From: Rhodoferax sp. | GTDB lineage: Bacteria > Pseudomonadota > Gammaproteobacteria > Burkholderiales > Burkholderiaceae_C | Direction of reading: 5' to 3' | Length of the DNA stretch: 64,000 nt | Assembly (NCBI RefSeq): GCF_028688795.1 | Contig: NZ_JAQTXM010000016.1 | Span: 1-64,000, forward strand | In this document: in pieces, positions 42,222 to 51,096 of the stretch | Numbering within the stretch: position 1 is the first letter of the stretch | Layout of the letters: each line of letters opens with the position of its first letter | The notes under the pieces: model-generated | The model's database searches: none | Told to the model about the DNA's origin: nothing | Seen by the model: the letters and a program-made list of their open reading frames with translations, nothing else | Translations under genes and position numbers: made by a program

Positions 42222-43121
42222 ATGCTGACCGGAATCCTGGCGGGTTTGGCTGCGGGTGCCTTGTGGGGACTGGTGTTTGTGGTGCCACGCATGACACCAG
42301 GGCTGACTTCGGTTGACTTGACCGCGGGACGGTTCATCAGTTTCGGGGGCATGGCGGTGCTCGCCATGTTGCTGACTTGGCGCAAGCACACCTGGCCTAC
42401 GCCCCGTCAAGCCACCACTGCTTTGGGCATGAGCCTGTTGGGCGCCACGGGCTATTACCTGCTGCTGGCGCAAGCGGTGGTATTTTCCGGCACTGAAGTG
42501 CCCACGCTGATCATTGGCACCATTCCAATCTGGGTCATGTTGCTGGGCAAACCCATGCACTTGAAGTGGGCTGGTTTGTTGCCCGGACTGTTGCTGACCC
42601 TGGGCGGGTTGGCGTTGATGATGCAGTCGTCGCTCAGCCATGCGGCCCGGTTGCCTGCTGGTGGTGGGCAGTTTTGGCTAGGGGTGTTGTTGGCGCTGGT
42701 CGCCATGCTGTGCTGGACGGTGTTCGCCCTGGTCAACGCGGCCTGGCTGAAACGCCACCCTGAGGTCAGCGCCACCGAGTGGGCCAACTGGATTGGTGTC
42801 GCCACCGGTGTGGGTGCATTGCTTTTGTGGTTGGTTGCAGGTTCTGATTCAAATGAGCTTCTAGCCCTTGATAATAAAGCGCAACTAGCTACAGTTTGCA
42901 TAGCGACAGGTGTTGGATCGGCGTGGTTGGCCAGCATCTTGTGGAACGTGGCCAGCCAGCGCTTGAGCGTTAGTTTGTGCGGTCAACTGATTGTGAGCGA
43001 GACCTTGTTTGCCTTGTTTTACTCATTTGTATGGGACGGTGCCTGGCCTGCCGTGGTGCAGTGGTTGGCGGCGGTGCTTTTCACGCTGGGCATATTTGCG
43101 TCCATCAGGGCACATCGGTGA
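42222..43121 (+). CDS. EamA/DMT-family membrane transporter
   Basis: The 299-residue protein has ten predicted transmembrane helices in two EamA repeats: LTGILAGLAAGALWGLVFVV with the following Pro-Arg, AVVFSGTEVPTLIIGTIPIW in the first and LVAMLCWTVFALVNAAWL in the second. The family exports amino acids, purines or other metabolites; the substrate is not predictable. The gene starts 6 nt after the SDR stop and ends overlapping the chorismate lyase ATG (TGATG). An in-frame repeat copy (NELLALDNKAQLATVCIA) lies at about residues 208-228, in the second half. Confidence 0.87.
   Translation: MLTGILAGLAAGALWGLVFVVPRMTPGLTSVDLTAGRFISFGGMAVLAMLLTWRKHTWPTPRQATTALGMSLLGATGYYLLLAQAVVFSGTEVPTLIIGTIPIWVMLLGKPMHLKWAGLLPGLLLTLGGLALMMQSSLSHAARLPAGGGQFWLGVLLALVAMLCWTVFALVNAAWLKRHPEVSATEWANWIGVATGVGALLLWLVAGSDSNELLALDNKAQLATVCIATGVGSAWLASILWNVASQRLSVSLCGQLIVSETLFALFYSFVWDGAWPAVVQWLAAVLFTLGIFASIRAHR
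42846..42901 (-). repeat. Interspersed repeat, copy 10 (orientation B), in frame inside the EamA gene
   Basis: TGAGCTTCTAGCCCTTGATA then ATAAAGCGCAACTAGCTACA matches the reverse form. The encoded polar stretch lies between two predicted membrane helices, so it probably extends a loop. Confidence 0.82.
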
Positions 43122-43705
43122 TGGTCTGGCGCACCACCATTCCGGCACTTGGCGGCTTGCGGCGCTGGCTGCAGGCCACCGGCTCGCTTAGTGCTCGGCT
43201 GGCGGCAACGGGTGAGCATTTCAGCGTGCGGGTGCTGCGTCAAGGTCGCCAGCCACTAACACTTGATGAAGCCCGGGCCTTGGGCCAAAGTGCCCTGCGT
43301 ACCGGTTATGTGCGCGAAGTGCTCCTGTATGTCGACAGCAAACCGATGGTGTTTGCGCGTAGCGTTACAAATCACAGCGACTCGGTGGGGGCTTGGCGAT
43401 CAGTGCGCGGTCTGGGCAGCCGGCCTTTGGCGGATGTGTTGTTTCGGCGATCGGGTATCACCCGGCAGCCGTTGGCCTTTGCTCAACTGAAACCGCAGGG
43501 GCCGTTGCGCCGCCATGTGATCAGGTCGTGGCAGGCGGCTTCAGATCAGCCGATGTCTGGCGCGGCGCTGGTAGCGCGTCGTTCCATATTCACGCGCCAT
43601 GGTGCTGCCTTGTTGGTTATGGAAGTATTTGCTGCAACGCCGGCGCACTGGCGCTGGCCTGAAGAAGTCGGTTCGAGCCGTTTAAAACGAAAGAGATCCA
43701 CATGA
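43121..43705 (+). CDS. ubiC: Chorismate--pyruvate lyase
   Basis: The protein of about 194 residues fits UbiC: WLQATGSLSARLAATGEHFS at the N-terminus, REVLLYVDSKPMVFARSV with the active-site Arg, RGLGSRPLADVLFRR, and a C-terminal LLVMEVFAATPAHW whose Glu corresponds to the catalytic acid. It converts chorismate to 4-hydroxybenzoate and pyruvate, the first step of ubiquinone synthesis. The start ATG overlaps the EamA stop; earlier in-frame codons lie inside that gene. The downstream thioesterase overlaps by 4 nt. ubiA is not beside it. Confidence 0.85.
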   Translation: MVWRTTIPALGGLRRWLQATGSLSARLAATGEHFSVRVLRQGRQPLTLDEARALGQSALRTGYVREVLLYVDSKPMVFARSVTNHSDSVGAWRSVRGLGSRPLADVLFRRSGITRQPLAFAQLKPQGPLRRHVIRSWQAASDQPMSGAALVARRSIFTRHGAALLVMEVFAATPAHWRWPEEVGSSRLKRKRST

Positions 43706-44121
43706 AATTTGACATTCCAGAACAAAAAAAACTTGTCTATGAGGTGGTGATTCCCATCCGCTGGGGCGACATGGACGCCATGGGGCACGTCAACAACACC
43801 ACCTACTTTCGTTACCTGGAGACCTGCCGCATTGACTGGATGCGTGCGGCGGGCTGCATGCCCAACCCGCTGGGAGAGGGCCCGGTGATCGTGAATGCGT
43901 TCTGCAACTTCTACAAGCAACTGGAATACCCGGGCGATGTGCTGGTCAAGATGTACGCCAGCGACCCTGGCCGCACCACGTTTGAGACCTGGGGCACCAT
44001 GGAAATGACTGACCAGTCTGGCGTGATTTACGCCGCTGGCGGGGCGACCACCATCTGGGTTGATTTTCCGAAGCAGAAGGCGATTGACCTGCCCGAATGG
44101 ATGCGGGCCATCGTCAGTTAA
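43702..44121 (+). CDS. Hotdog-fold acyl-CoA thioesterase (4-hydroxybenzoyl-CoA thioesterase/YbgC type)
   Basis: The 139-residue protein carries the 4HBT signature PIRWGDMDAMGHVNNTTYFR with the catalytic Asp, then YLETCRIDWMRAAG, YKQLEYPGDVLVKMY and a C-terminal IWVDFPKQKAIDLPEW. It should hydrolyse short-chain or aromatic acyl-CoA thioesters. The ATG overlaps the chorismate lyase stop (ATGA). The neighbouring CoA-transferase suggests short-chain acyl-CoA balance, but an aromatic substrate cannot be excluded. Confidence 0.9.
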   Translation: MKFDIPEQKKLVYEVVIPIRWGDMDAMGHVNNTTYFRYLETCRIDWMRAAGCMPNPLGEGPVIVNAFCNFYKQLEYPGDVLVKMYASDPGRTTFETWGTMEMTDQSGVIYAAGGATTIWVDFPKQKAIDLPEWMRAIVS

Positions 44122-44182
44122 GTCATGTCAGTCATGTGCCTGGGTTTCAGGCATTCAACAGGTTTACAAACAAGGAGTTTTT

Positions 44183-46111
44183 ATGCGTAAGAAAGTTGTG
44201 TCAGCCGCGGAGGCCATTGCCATTTTGCGTGATGGCGATACCTTGTGTTGCTCGGGATTTGGCAGCAACGGCGTGCCCGTGGAACTGATCCTGGCGCTGG
44301 AGCAGCGCTTTCTGGAAACCGGTTCGCCAAAAGACCTGACCCTGCTGTTTGGCGGTGGCCCCGGTGACGGGGCAGGCGGTGGTGTCAACCATTTGGGCCA
44401 CGAGGGCATGCTCAAGCGGGTGATTGGCGGCCACTACGGGTTGGTGCCGAAAGTGGGCCAATTGGCGATGCAAAGCAAGATTGAGGCATACAACCTGCCC
44501 TTGGGCGTGATCTCGCACATGTACCGCGACATTGCCTGCGGCCTGCCAGGCACCGCCTCCAAGGTGGGCCTGGGGACCTTTGTTGATCCGCGCCTTGAGG
44601 GCGGCAAGATAGGCAGCAAAACCACCGAAAACATCGTTGAAGTGATTAAGCTTGGTGGCCAGGAGCTGCTGTATTACAAAACCCTGCCGATTTCGGTGTG
44701 CTTCATCCGCGCTACCACAGCCGATGCCGAAGGCAACCTCACCATGGAGCGCGAAACCCTCACACAAGACACGCTGGCCATTGCCACGGCCACCCGCAAC
44801 AGTGGCGGTCTGGTGATTGCTCAGGTAGAGCGGATTGCCGAGCGCGGCACCTTGAACCCGCGCCGTGTCAAAGTGCCCGGAATTTTGGTGGACTGCGTGG
44901 TGGTGGCGCAGCCTGAGAATCATCCGCAAAATCTGGGCGGCGCCTACAACCCGGCTTTTTCAGCCGAGGTGCGCGTGCCGCTGGATGCCCTGGAGCCCAT
45001 GCCGCTGGATGAACGCAAAGTGATCGCGCGCCGCGCGGCGTTTGAGCTGCTGCCAAATTCTGTGGTGAACCTGGGCATTGGCATGCCTGAGGGCGTGGCG
45101 GCTGTGGCCAACGAGGAAAAAATCCTGAAATACATGACGCTCACGGCCGAGCCCGGCTTGATTGGCGGCATGCCCGCCTCAGGCATGAATTTTGGTGCGG
45201 CAACCAACCCCGATGCGGTCATTGACATGAACCAGCAGTTTGATTTTTACGATGGCGGCGGGCTGGATTTAGCGTGCCTGGGGCTAGCCGAATGCGACCC
45301 CTTGGGCAGCATTAACGTGAGCCGCTTTGGCCCCAAACTGGCCGGCGCCGGAGGTTTCATCAACATTACCCAAAACAGCCGCACTGTGGTGTTTGTCGGC
45401 ACCTTTACCGCGGGCGGTTTGAAAATTGCGGTGGAAAACGGTGCACTGAAAATTCTGCAGGAGGGGCGGGCTAAAAAATTCGTCAACAAAATTGAGCAAG
45501 TCACCTTCAGCGGCCCGTATGCCGCGCGCAACGGGCAAAACGTGCTGTATGTAACGGAGCGCTGCGTCTTTGCGCTGACACCGCAAGGCCTGGAACTGAT
45601 CGAAGTGGCGCCGGGCATTGACATTGACCGCGACATTTTGGCGCACATGGCTTTCAAGCCTATCATCAACAACCCGAAGTTGATGGATGCGCGCCTGTTT
45701 TTGCCCGAACCCATGCAGCTCAAAGACTTGTTGCTGTCGATCAGCCTGGTGGATCGCATGCAGTACGAGGCCGCCAAAGGCATTGCCTTTTACAACTTCC
45801 AGGGCCTGTGTGTGCGCAGCAAAAAAGACGTGGAAGACATTCGCCACGCCACCGAAACCTTGTGCCGCCCCATTGGGCACAAAATTGCGGTGGTGGTGAA
45901 CTACGACGACTTCCAGATAGACGAGGCCGTGGTGGACGATTACTCGGCCATGGTCAGGCAGCTCACTGACCAGTTTTACACCAACGTGTCACGTTACACC
46001 ACGAGTGCATTCATGCGCCTAAAACTGGGTGAAGCCCTTGAAAAACGAGGCTTATCTGCTCACATTTATGAAACGCCACAGGAAGCCATCGCCTCGGCTG
46101 CGGGCAACTGA
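44183..46111 (+). CDS. Acetate/propionate CoA-transferase (single-chain, YdiF/Pct type)
   Basis: The 642-residue protein fuses alpha and beta family I CoA-transferase domains. The first starts MRKKVVSAAEAIAILRDGDT and has SGFGSNGVPVELILAL and LFGGGPGDGAGGGVNHL; the second holds LGIGMPEGVAAVAN and LTAEPGLIGGMPASG, where the Glu is the expected catalytic residue that forms the glutamyl-CoA intermediate. It exchanges CoA between short-chain acids such as acetate, propionate or lactate. AAGGAG lies 6 nt before the ATG, and longer in-frame starts are inside the thioesterase gene. It ends the SDR operon. Confidence 0.92.
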   Translation: MRKKVVSAAEAIAILRDGDTLCCSGFGSNGVPVELILALEQRFLETGSPKDLTLLFGGGPGDGAGGGVNHLGHEGMLKRVIGGHYGLVPKVGQLAMQSKIEAYNLPLGVISHMYRDIACGLPGTASKVGLGTFVDPRLEGGKIGSKTTENIVEVIKLGGQELLYYKTLPISVCFIRATTADAEGNLTMERETLTQDTLAIATATRNSGGLVIAQVERIAERGTLNPRRVKVPGILVDCVVVAQPENHPQNLGGAYNPAFSAEVRVPLDALEPMPLDERKVIARRAAFELLPNSVVNLGIGMPEGVAAVANEEKILKYMTLTAEPGLIGGMPASGMNFGAATNPDAVIDMNQQFDFYDGGGLDLACLGLAECDPLGSINVSRFGPKLAGAGGFINITQNSRTVVFVGTFTAGGLKIAVENGALKILQEGRAKKFVNKIEQVTFSGPYAARNGQNVLYVTERCVFALTPQGLELIEVAPGIDIDRDILAHMAFKPIINNPKLMDARLFLPEPMQLKDLLLSISLVDRMQYEAAKGIAFYNFQGLCVRSKKDVEDIRHATETLCRPIGHKIAVVVNYDDFQIDEAVVDDYSAMVRQLTDQFYTNVSRYTTSAFMRLKLGEALEKRGLSAHIYETPQEAIASAAGN

Positions 46112-46134
46112 GCGGGCATTGAAGAGGGTGTGTT

Positions 46135-46524
46135 TCAGGCGTTGAATTGACCGCTGGCCAGCAAGCGGTCAACTTCCTGCTCGGCTGCAAGCCAGTCATC
46201 TGCCGGGTTGCCGGGTGCAAATCCACGGCGTTCGGCAATGTAGAAAGCGGCAACTTCAACATAGTTGTTGCGCTGCTCTGCGCTAAGGGCTGCCTTTGCC
46301 GCCGTTTGCGGCGTGGTTTGGCTTGCTTTTGTTGTTTTTACGGCTTTGGCCTTGGGCTTATCCATGGGCTTTTCTGACACCGCGGTAACTGGGGCGGGTG
46401 TAACTAACGCAGCCGGGCTGACCGTTTTTTTCACGGCGGATTTTTTTGCAACCACTGGTTTTGTGGCGGCCACAGGGGCGACGGCGACGGCTTTGGGTGT
46501 ACTGACTTTTTTGGCGGTGACCAT
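46135..46524 (-). CDS. Lys/Ala/Pro-rich protein with C-terminal DUF2934
   Basis: The 129-residue protein has a low-complexity basic N-terminal half (AKKVSTPKAVAVAP, AKKSAVKKTVSPAA, KPKAKAVKTTKASQ), similar to histone-like tails, and a short C-terminal DUF2934 domain (YVEVAAFYIAERRGFAPGNP, ADDWLAAEQEVDRLL). Such proteins may bind nucleic acid through the tail, but this is inference. AAGGAG before MVTAKK supports the start. It is convergent with the CoA-transferase gene. Confidence 0.8.
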   Translation of the reverse strand: MVTAKKVSTPKAVAVAPVAATKPVVAKKSAVKKTVSPAALVTPAPVTAVSEKPMDKPKAKAVKTTKASQTTPQTAAKAALSAEQRNNYVEVAAFYIAERRGFAPGNPADDWLAAEQEVDRLLASGQFNA

Positions 46525-46639
46525 GGTGTGCTCCTTGCAGGTAAAAAATGAGTCTGGATTGTCGTTCGCCGCAAGGCCCTGGAATTTGATCTTTGTCATG
46601 AAACGACCCTGGCTGCGTCGCTGCCACCGCCAGTTTGGC

Positions 46640-47194
46640 TCATCCAGCCATTAATTTGTGTACCAGATCGCCAGTGTTGGACGCCTTGTATTTGCGCATC
46701 AGCCGCGCGCGGTAAATTTCGACGGTGCGGTGGCTAATGACCAGAGCCCGGCCAATTTCCTTGCTGGTCAGGCCGTCCATCAGCAGCGCCGCCACCTCAC
46801 GCTCGCGCGCAGTCAGCTCGGCTTTCACTGGGCGGTTTGCGCTCAGGTCTTCGAAGGTCCAGATGCCTGCCTCGTGCGGCGCGGCCTGGTTCATGGCGCG
46901 GCCGGTCACGTGGCACCAGAAGGTTTCGCCCTTGAAGCGGCCGTCCAGCCGCTTCATGATGCGGTCATCGGCATAGGTGCCGTGGCGGTTCAGGATCGGT
47001 GTGATGCGTTCTCCGGTGCGTTCGAACTCATCTGCGCTGGGGTACAGCACTTGAAAAGACTGGTCGATGAGCTGCTCAGGGCTGGCGCCAAACATCTCGC
47101 ACAGGTGGCGATTACAGTCGCGCATGGTGCGGTTGCTTGATAAGGCCAGCCCAACGGGTGCCATCTCGAAGGCCAGGCGGTAATCTATTTCCAT
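46640..47194 (-). CDS. PAS-LuxR transcriptional regulator
   Basis: The 184-residue protein has an N-terminal PAS domain (YRLAFEMAPVGLALSSNRTM, CEMFGASPEQLIDQSFQVLY) and a C-terminal LuxR/FixJ helix-turn-helix (LTAREREVAALLMDGLTSKE, IGRALVISHRTVEIYRARLM). It has no receiver domain, so it probably responds to a small molecule or interaction at the PAS fold. It is divergent from the two-subunit CoA-transferase operon, with a dyad-symmetric site in between, so it likely regulates that operon. Confidence 0.88.
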   Translation of the reverse strand: MEIDYRLAFEMAPVGLALSSNRTMRDCNRHLCEMFGASPEQLIDQSFQVLYPSADEFERTGERITPILNRHGTYADDRIMKRLDGRFKGETFWCHVTGRAMNQAAPHEAGIWTFEDLSANRPVKAELTAREREVAALLMDGLTSKEIGRALVISHRTVEIYRARLMRKYKASNTGDLVHKLMAG

Positions 47195-47235
47195 GGGTGT
47201 CGTTACGCTGGGTTAGGGTTTGTACCTTACGGAAA

Positions 47236-47257
47236 ACTACGTATGGGAATAAGTAGT
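47236..47257. promoter_or_regulatory. Dyad-symmetric site between the PAS-LuxR gene and the CoA-transferase operon
   Basis: ACTACGTA and TAAGTAGT are inverted copies (7 of 8 positions) separated by TGGGAA. The arms surround a GTAT-type core as expected for a LuxR-fold dimer. The site is 42 nt from the regulator's ATG and about 97 nt from the operon's GTG. Confidence 0.5.
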
Positions 47258-47353
47258 ATCGTCCATTTGGCTGGTTGATGGACCGCGCTGGTTCGCTGCG
47301 CGTGACTTTGGTCTGTCCCGCAAGGTTTTTAGTTTTTTTATGGAGATTTCCAC

Positions 47354-48070
47354 GTGAACAAAATTTACCCTTCTGCCGCCGCTGCGCTGGATGGCATTGT
47401 CGAAGACGGCCAGTTGCTGGCGGTTGGCGGCTTTGGCCTGTGCGGGATTCCGGAGGCACTGATTGATGCGCTGCGCGACACAGGTGTCAAAGACCTCACG
47501 GTCATTAGCAACAACGCTGGCGTGGACGGTTTTGGCCTGGGCAAGCTGCTGGAAACGCGCCAGATCAGCAAGATGATTTCAAGCTATGTAGGTGAAAACA
47601 AGGAGTTTGAGCGCCAATACCTGGCGGGTGAATTGCAGCTGGAGTTCACACCGCAAGGCACGTTGGCCGAAAAACTGCGGGCTGGTGGCGCCGGCATTCC
47701 GGCGTTTTATGTGCGCACAGGTGTGGGTACGCTGGTGGCTGAGGGCAAGGAAAACCGCGTGTTTGACGGCCATGTCTACATCCTGGAGCACGCGCTGGTG
47801 CCTGAGGTGTCGCTGGTGAAAGCCTGGAAGGCCGACAAAAGCGGCAATTTGCTGTTTCGTCGCACGGCGCGCAACTTCAACCCGGCGGTGGCCATGGCCG
47901 GCAAAATCACGGTCGTGGAAGTTGAAGAGATTGTGGAAACCGGCACGTTTGACCCAGACAGTGTGCATTTGCCTGGCATCTATGTGAATCGCATCGTACT
48001 CAATGCCACGCCTGAAAAACGCATTGAAAAACGCACCCTCACCGAAAAAACCGTTAAGACAGGAGTTTGA
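47354..48070 (+). CDS. scoA: 3-oxoacid CoA-transferase subunit A
   Basis: The 238-residue protein shows the alpha-subunit motifs [58 protein letters not shown] and the second signature [20 protein letters not shown]. With subunit B it moves CoA from succinyl-CoA to acetoacetate or a related acid. The start is a GTG with GGAGA 8 nt upstream. Subunit B begins 2 nt after the stop. The divergent PAS-LuxR gene is its likely regulator. Confidence 0.93.
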   Translation: MNKIYPSAAAALDGIVEDGQLLAVGGFGLCGIPEALIDALRDTGVKDLTVISNNAGVDGFGLGKLLETRQISKMISSYVGENKEFERQYLAGELQLEFTPQGTLAEKLRAGGAGIPAFYVRTGVGTLVAEGKENRVFDGHVYILEHALVPEVSLVKAWKADKSGNLLFRRTARNFNPAVAMAGKITVVEVEEIVETGTFDPDSVHLPGIYVNRIVLNATPEKRIEKRTLTEKTVKTGV

Positions 48071-48072
48071 TC

Positions 48073-48711
48073 ATGGCTTGGACACACGACGAAATGGCCG
48101 CTTTGGCCGCCAAAGAATTGCAAGACGGTTTTTATGTGAACTTAGGCATTGGTCTGCCCACGCTGGTGGCCAACTTTGTGAGCCCCGACATTGAGGTCTG
48201 GCTGCAAAGCGAAAACGGCATGCTCGGCATTGGCCCGTTTCCCACGGAAGACGAGGTGGACGCTGACCTGATCAACGCGGGCAAACAAACCGTGACCACC
48301 ATCCCTGGCTCCAGCATTTTTGGCAGCCACGACAGTTTTGCCATGATTCGGGGCGGCAAGATCAACCTGAGCATTTTGGGGGCCATGCAGGTCAGCGAAA
48401 AAGGCGATCTGGCCAACTGGATGATTCCAGGCAAGATGGTCAAGGGCATGGGCGGCGCCATGGATCTGGTCGGTGGCGTGAAAAGTGTGGTGGTGCTGAT
48501 GGAGCACGTGGCCAAGAAAAAAGACGGAACGATTGACCTGAAGATTTTGCCCAGCTGCACCTTGCCCTTGACCGGCGTGGGTGTGGTTGACCGCATCATC
48601 ACCGACCTGGCCGTGATGGACATCACGCCGCACGGGCTTAAGGTGGTGGCGCGCGCACCTGGCGTCACCATGGAAGAGTTGCAGGCAAAGACTGGCGTGC
48701 CCCTGCACTGA
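48073..48711 (+). CDS. scoB: 3-oxoacid CoA-transferase subunit B
   Basis: The 212-residue protein carries [19 protein letters not shown] and the catalytic [15 protein letters not shown], whose Glu in S-E-N-G forms the acyl-CoA intermediate. [20 protein letters not shown] and [20 protein letters not shown] follow. It is the catalytic subunit partner of the upstream gene, with AGGAG before its ATG. The gene is convergent with the MATE transporter gene. Confidence 0.95.
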   Translation: MAWTHDEMAALAAKELQDGFYVNLGIGLPTLVANFVSPDIEVWLQSENGMLGIGPFPTEDEVDADLINAGKQTVTTIPGSSIFGSHDSFAMIRGGKINLSILGAMQVSEKGDLANWMIPGKMVKGMGGAMDLVGGVKSVVVLMEHVAKKKDGTIDLKILPSCTLPLTGVGVVDRIITDLAVMDITPHGLKVVARAPGVTMEELQAKTGVPLH

Positions 48712-48722
48712 GTTGGACTGAT

Positions 48723-50147
48723 TTATCGGTGGGCGGGATGGTTGCCAGGTAACCGGTTTCGCGCCACTTGCCGCAGCAGTGCGGCCAAGCCCAGCGCGGC
48801 AATCGTCAGGCCCAACACCAACGCAACCCAAAAGCCCTGTGCGGCCATGGGTTGCGCTGGCGCCCAAGGCATCCAACTGGGTGCAAGCCCCAGGCAATAA
48901 CCCACAGGCAGCGAGAACACCCAGAAAGCGGTCAGCTGAATCACCATGGGTGAACGCGTGACTTTGTAGCCGCGAATGGCGCAAGCGCTGACCACCTGTG
49001 TGGCATCCGAGAGCTGGAAGACGGCCGCCAGAAACAGCAGTTGCACCGTCAAGGCAATCACGGCCGGATCGCTGGTGTAAGCCCTGGCAATTTCCTGGCT
49101 GAAGAGCGCCATCAGCGCGGCCGATAACACGGCAAATCCCAAGCCAACCCCCACGCCCACCCAGGCCTGATAACGCGCCAGCACCGGGTCGCCCGCGCCG
49201 AGCGACTGGCCCACGCGCGTTAGCAACGCCAGCCCCAGACTAAGTGGCACCATGAACGCCAGCGACGTGAAGTTCAGCGCAATCTGATGCGCCGCCATTT
49301 GTGTGCTGCCAAATTTGGCAATCAACAGGGCAATCAGGCTGAAGGCGCTGGTCTCGGCAAAATAAGTGATGCCAATGGGAAGCCCGAGTTTCAGCAGGCT
49401 GCGAATTTGGGGCCAGTGGGGCGCTTCGAAATGTGAAAAAGGCCAAGTGGCTCGGTAGACCGGTGAGCGGTGCATCCACCACACCAGGGCGATCAGGTTG
49501 AAGGCAACGGTTGACAGCGTGGCCCAGGCGCAGCCCGCGCCGCCCAGTCTTGGAAAGCCTAGGTTGCCAAACACCAGCAGCCAGTTGACCACGATATTGA
49601 GCAGTAAAGACAGCAGCGCAATCACCATCAGGGGCTTGGTCTGGTTCAGGCTGGTGCTGTAGCCGTACAGTACACGGTAGCAGGCAAACAGGGGCAGGGC
49701 CAGGCTGGTGATCCAGACAAAGTCTTTGGCCAGCTCATGCACTCTGGGCTCGAGTGTCATGTGATCAAACAGCAGCGCGGCCAGGTTGGCCAGCACGCAG
49801 CCGATCAGGCCGAGCGCCAGAGCTTTCCACAACGCCTGACGCACGATGTGGGGCACTTGACGCAACTCGCCTGCGCCCACCAGATGCGACACGACCGGGT
49901 TGATGGCCATGACCACGCCAATCAGGGTGAGCATCAGCATGTTCCAGATCGACACCCCCAGCGACACTCCGGCCAAGTCTTGTGCCGAGGCGTGTCCAGC
50001 CATGGCCACATCGACCACGGCCATGCCCACCGTGGCCAGTTGCCCCACCAGAATTGGCCAGGCCAGGCGCCATAGGCCACGCAACTCGGTGACCAGACGG
50101 TAGCGTGCGGCGGGGTGGTGAAAAAGGTGTTGGAGAGGGCTTATCAA
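48723..50147 (-). CDS. MATE-family multidrug efflux transporter (NorM-like)
   Basis: The 474-residue protein has twelve hydrophobic helices and MATE features: LAWPILVGQLATVGMAVVDV and AMAGHASAQDLAGVSLGVSI at the N-terminus, AINPVVSHLVGAGE, and the second-half repeat GLPIGITYFAETSAFSLIAL. It should export cationic compounds or other metabolites in exchange for Na+ or H+. The start is uncertain: TTG at 50147 is the first in-frame possibility and no strong ribosome site is visible. Confidence 0.9.
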   Translation of the reverse strand: MISPLQHLFHHPAARYRLVTELRGLWRLAWPILVGQLATVGMAVVDVAMAGHASAQDLAGVSLGVSIWNMLMLTLIGVVMAINPVVSHLVGAGELRQVPHIVRQALWKALALGLIGCVLANLAALLFDHMTLEPRVHELAKDFVWITSLALPLFACYRVLYGYSTSLNQTKPLMVIALLSLLLNIVVNWLLVFGNLGFPRLGGAGCAWATLSTVAFNLIALVWWMHRSPVYRATWPFSHFEAPHWPQIRSLLKLGLPIGITYFAETSAFSLIALLIAKFGSTQMAAHQIALNFTSLAFMVPLSLGLALLTRVGQSLGAGDPVLARYQAWVGVGVGLGFAVLSAALMALFSQEIARAYTSDPAVIALTVQLLFLAAVFQLSDATQVVSACAIRGYKVTRSPMVIQLTAFWVFSLPVGYCLGLAPSWMPWAPAQPMAAQGFWVALVLGLTIAALGLAALLRQVARNRLPGNHPAHR

Positions 50148-50635
50148 AGTGACAGCGTATTGCGCTTTTGGGTGCGGGGTTGAGCGTAGGATTTTAGGTG
50201 GAATGCGAAGGCAAGTTTGTCAGGGGGGCGGGGCGCAGATGCGGGCTGCCGTGCAAGCAGTCCGGTCACCAGAGGGGATTCTTTATCAAGCGTAAAATAT
50301 ACGTGTTGTTGCAATTTGCTTACCTTTGCAGCAGCTGTAGTCTGACATGGTCTGCGGCACCTCACACGCCGCCTCCACACCTTTTTGGCCGTTTGTTCTG
50401 GCCCTGCCGGTTGTCAACTCCCTCTAGCGGCGAGCTTTACCTCCGGTCTGAACCTACCCCTTTCTGACCCAACCCAAGAATCCGATTCGTGTTTGGTTCT
50501 TGGCCCCCCAGTTCTGCTGTATGCCTGGCTATGGCCAAGCGTCAGTTCCATTGATGGTTTTTTAACCCGGACCGTCATTCCCCCCGCGTCGCGTGGTTCA
50601 TTGAAACTGCGCACGCTTTATTGAAAGATCCCAAA
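50148..50635 (+). other. 488-bp non-coding region: divergent promoters and long leader of the RRM gene
   Basis: No ORF with coding character fits either strand. Visible structure includes a TAAAAT box near 50293 that could be a -10, a C/T-rich plus strand, an inverted repeat CCAAGAA/TTCTTGG (50474-50503) and a short TGGC/GCCA hairpin near 50525. The RRM gene downstream has no clear Shine-Dalgarno (only GAAAGA), so a structured leader could control it. The promoter of the MATE gene must also lie at the left end. Confidence 0.5.
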
Positions 50636-50968
50636 ATGGGTAAGAAACTTTACTGCGGCAACCTCTCCTACTCAGTGGATGACCAATCTCTGAACGAAAG
50701 CTTTTCTGAATTTGGCACCGTGTCGTCTGCCAAGGTCATGATGGACCGCGACAGCGGCCGCTCCAAAGGCTTCGGCTTCGTGGAAATGTCAAGTGACGCA
50801 GAAGCCCAAGCGGCCATCGGCGGCATGAACGGCAAGGCAGTTGACGGCCGCGACATGGTGGTCAATGAAGCCCGCCCAATGGAACCACGTACCGGTGGTT
50901 TTGGTGGTGGCGCTCGTCGCGAAGGCGGCGGCGGTGGTGGTTACGGTGGCGGCAACAACCGTTACTGA
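50636..50968 (+). CDS. Glycine-rich single-RRM RNA-binding protein
   Basis: The 110-residue protein is one RNA recognition motif with RNP2 KLYCGNLSYSVDD and RNP1 RSKGFGFVEMSSDAEAQAAI, followed by a glycine-rich tail (TGGFGGGARREGGGGGGYGG). Bacterial proteins of this type resemble cyanobacterial Rbp and plant GRP proteins and are often cold-induced RNA chaperones. The start MGKKLYCGN is chosen over a TTG five codons earlier. A strong terminator follows, so it is monocistronic. Confidence 0.93.
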   Translation: MGKKLYCGNLSYSVDDQSLNESFSEFGTVSSAKVMMDRDSGRSKGFGFVEMSSDAEAQAAIGGMNGKAVDGRDMVVNEARPMEPRTGGFGGGARREGGGGGGYGGGNNRY

Positions 50969-50985
50969 AATCTGCACCTCAGTTG

Positions 50986-51015
50986 AAAAAACCGGCCTTC
51001 TGGCCGGTTTTTTTT
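50986..51015 (+). terminator. Strong terminator after the RRM gene
   Basis: AACCGGCC pairs with GGCCGGTT around a TTCT tetraloop, followed by a T-run. A-residues on the left side allow some bidirectional action. Confidence 0.88.
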
Positions 51016-51096
51016 GGGGCGCGACTCACGCAGGTTGATTCATTCCAGAAAATGCAATTGGCCTTCGCGCCTGGCGCCGTGAGGCGGTGGGGCTGT

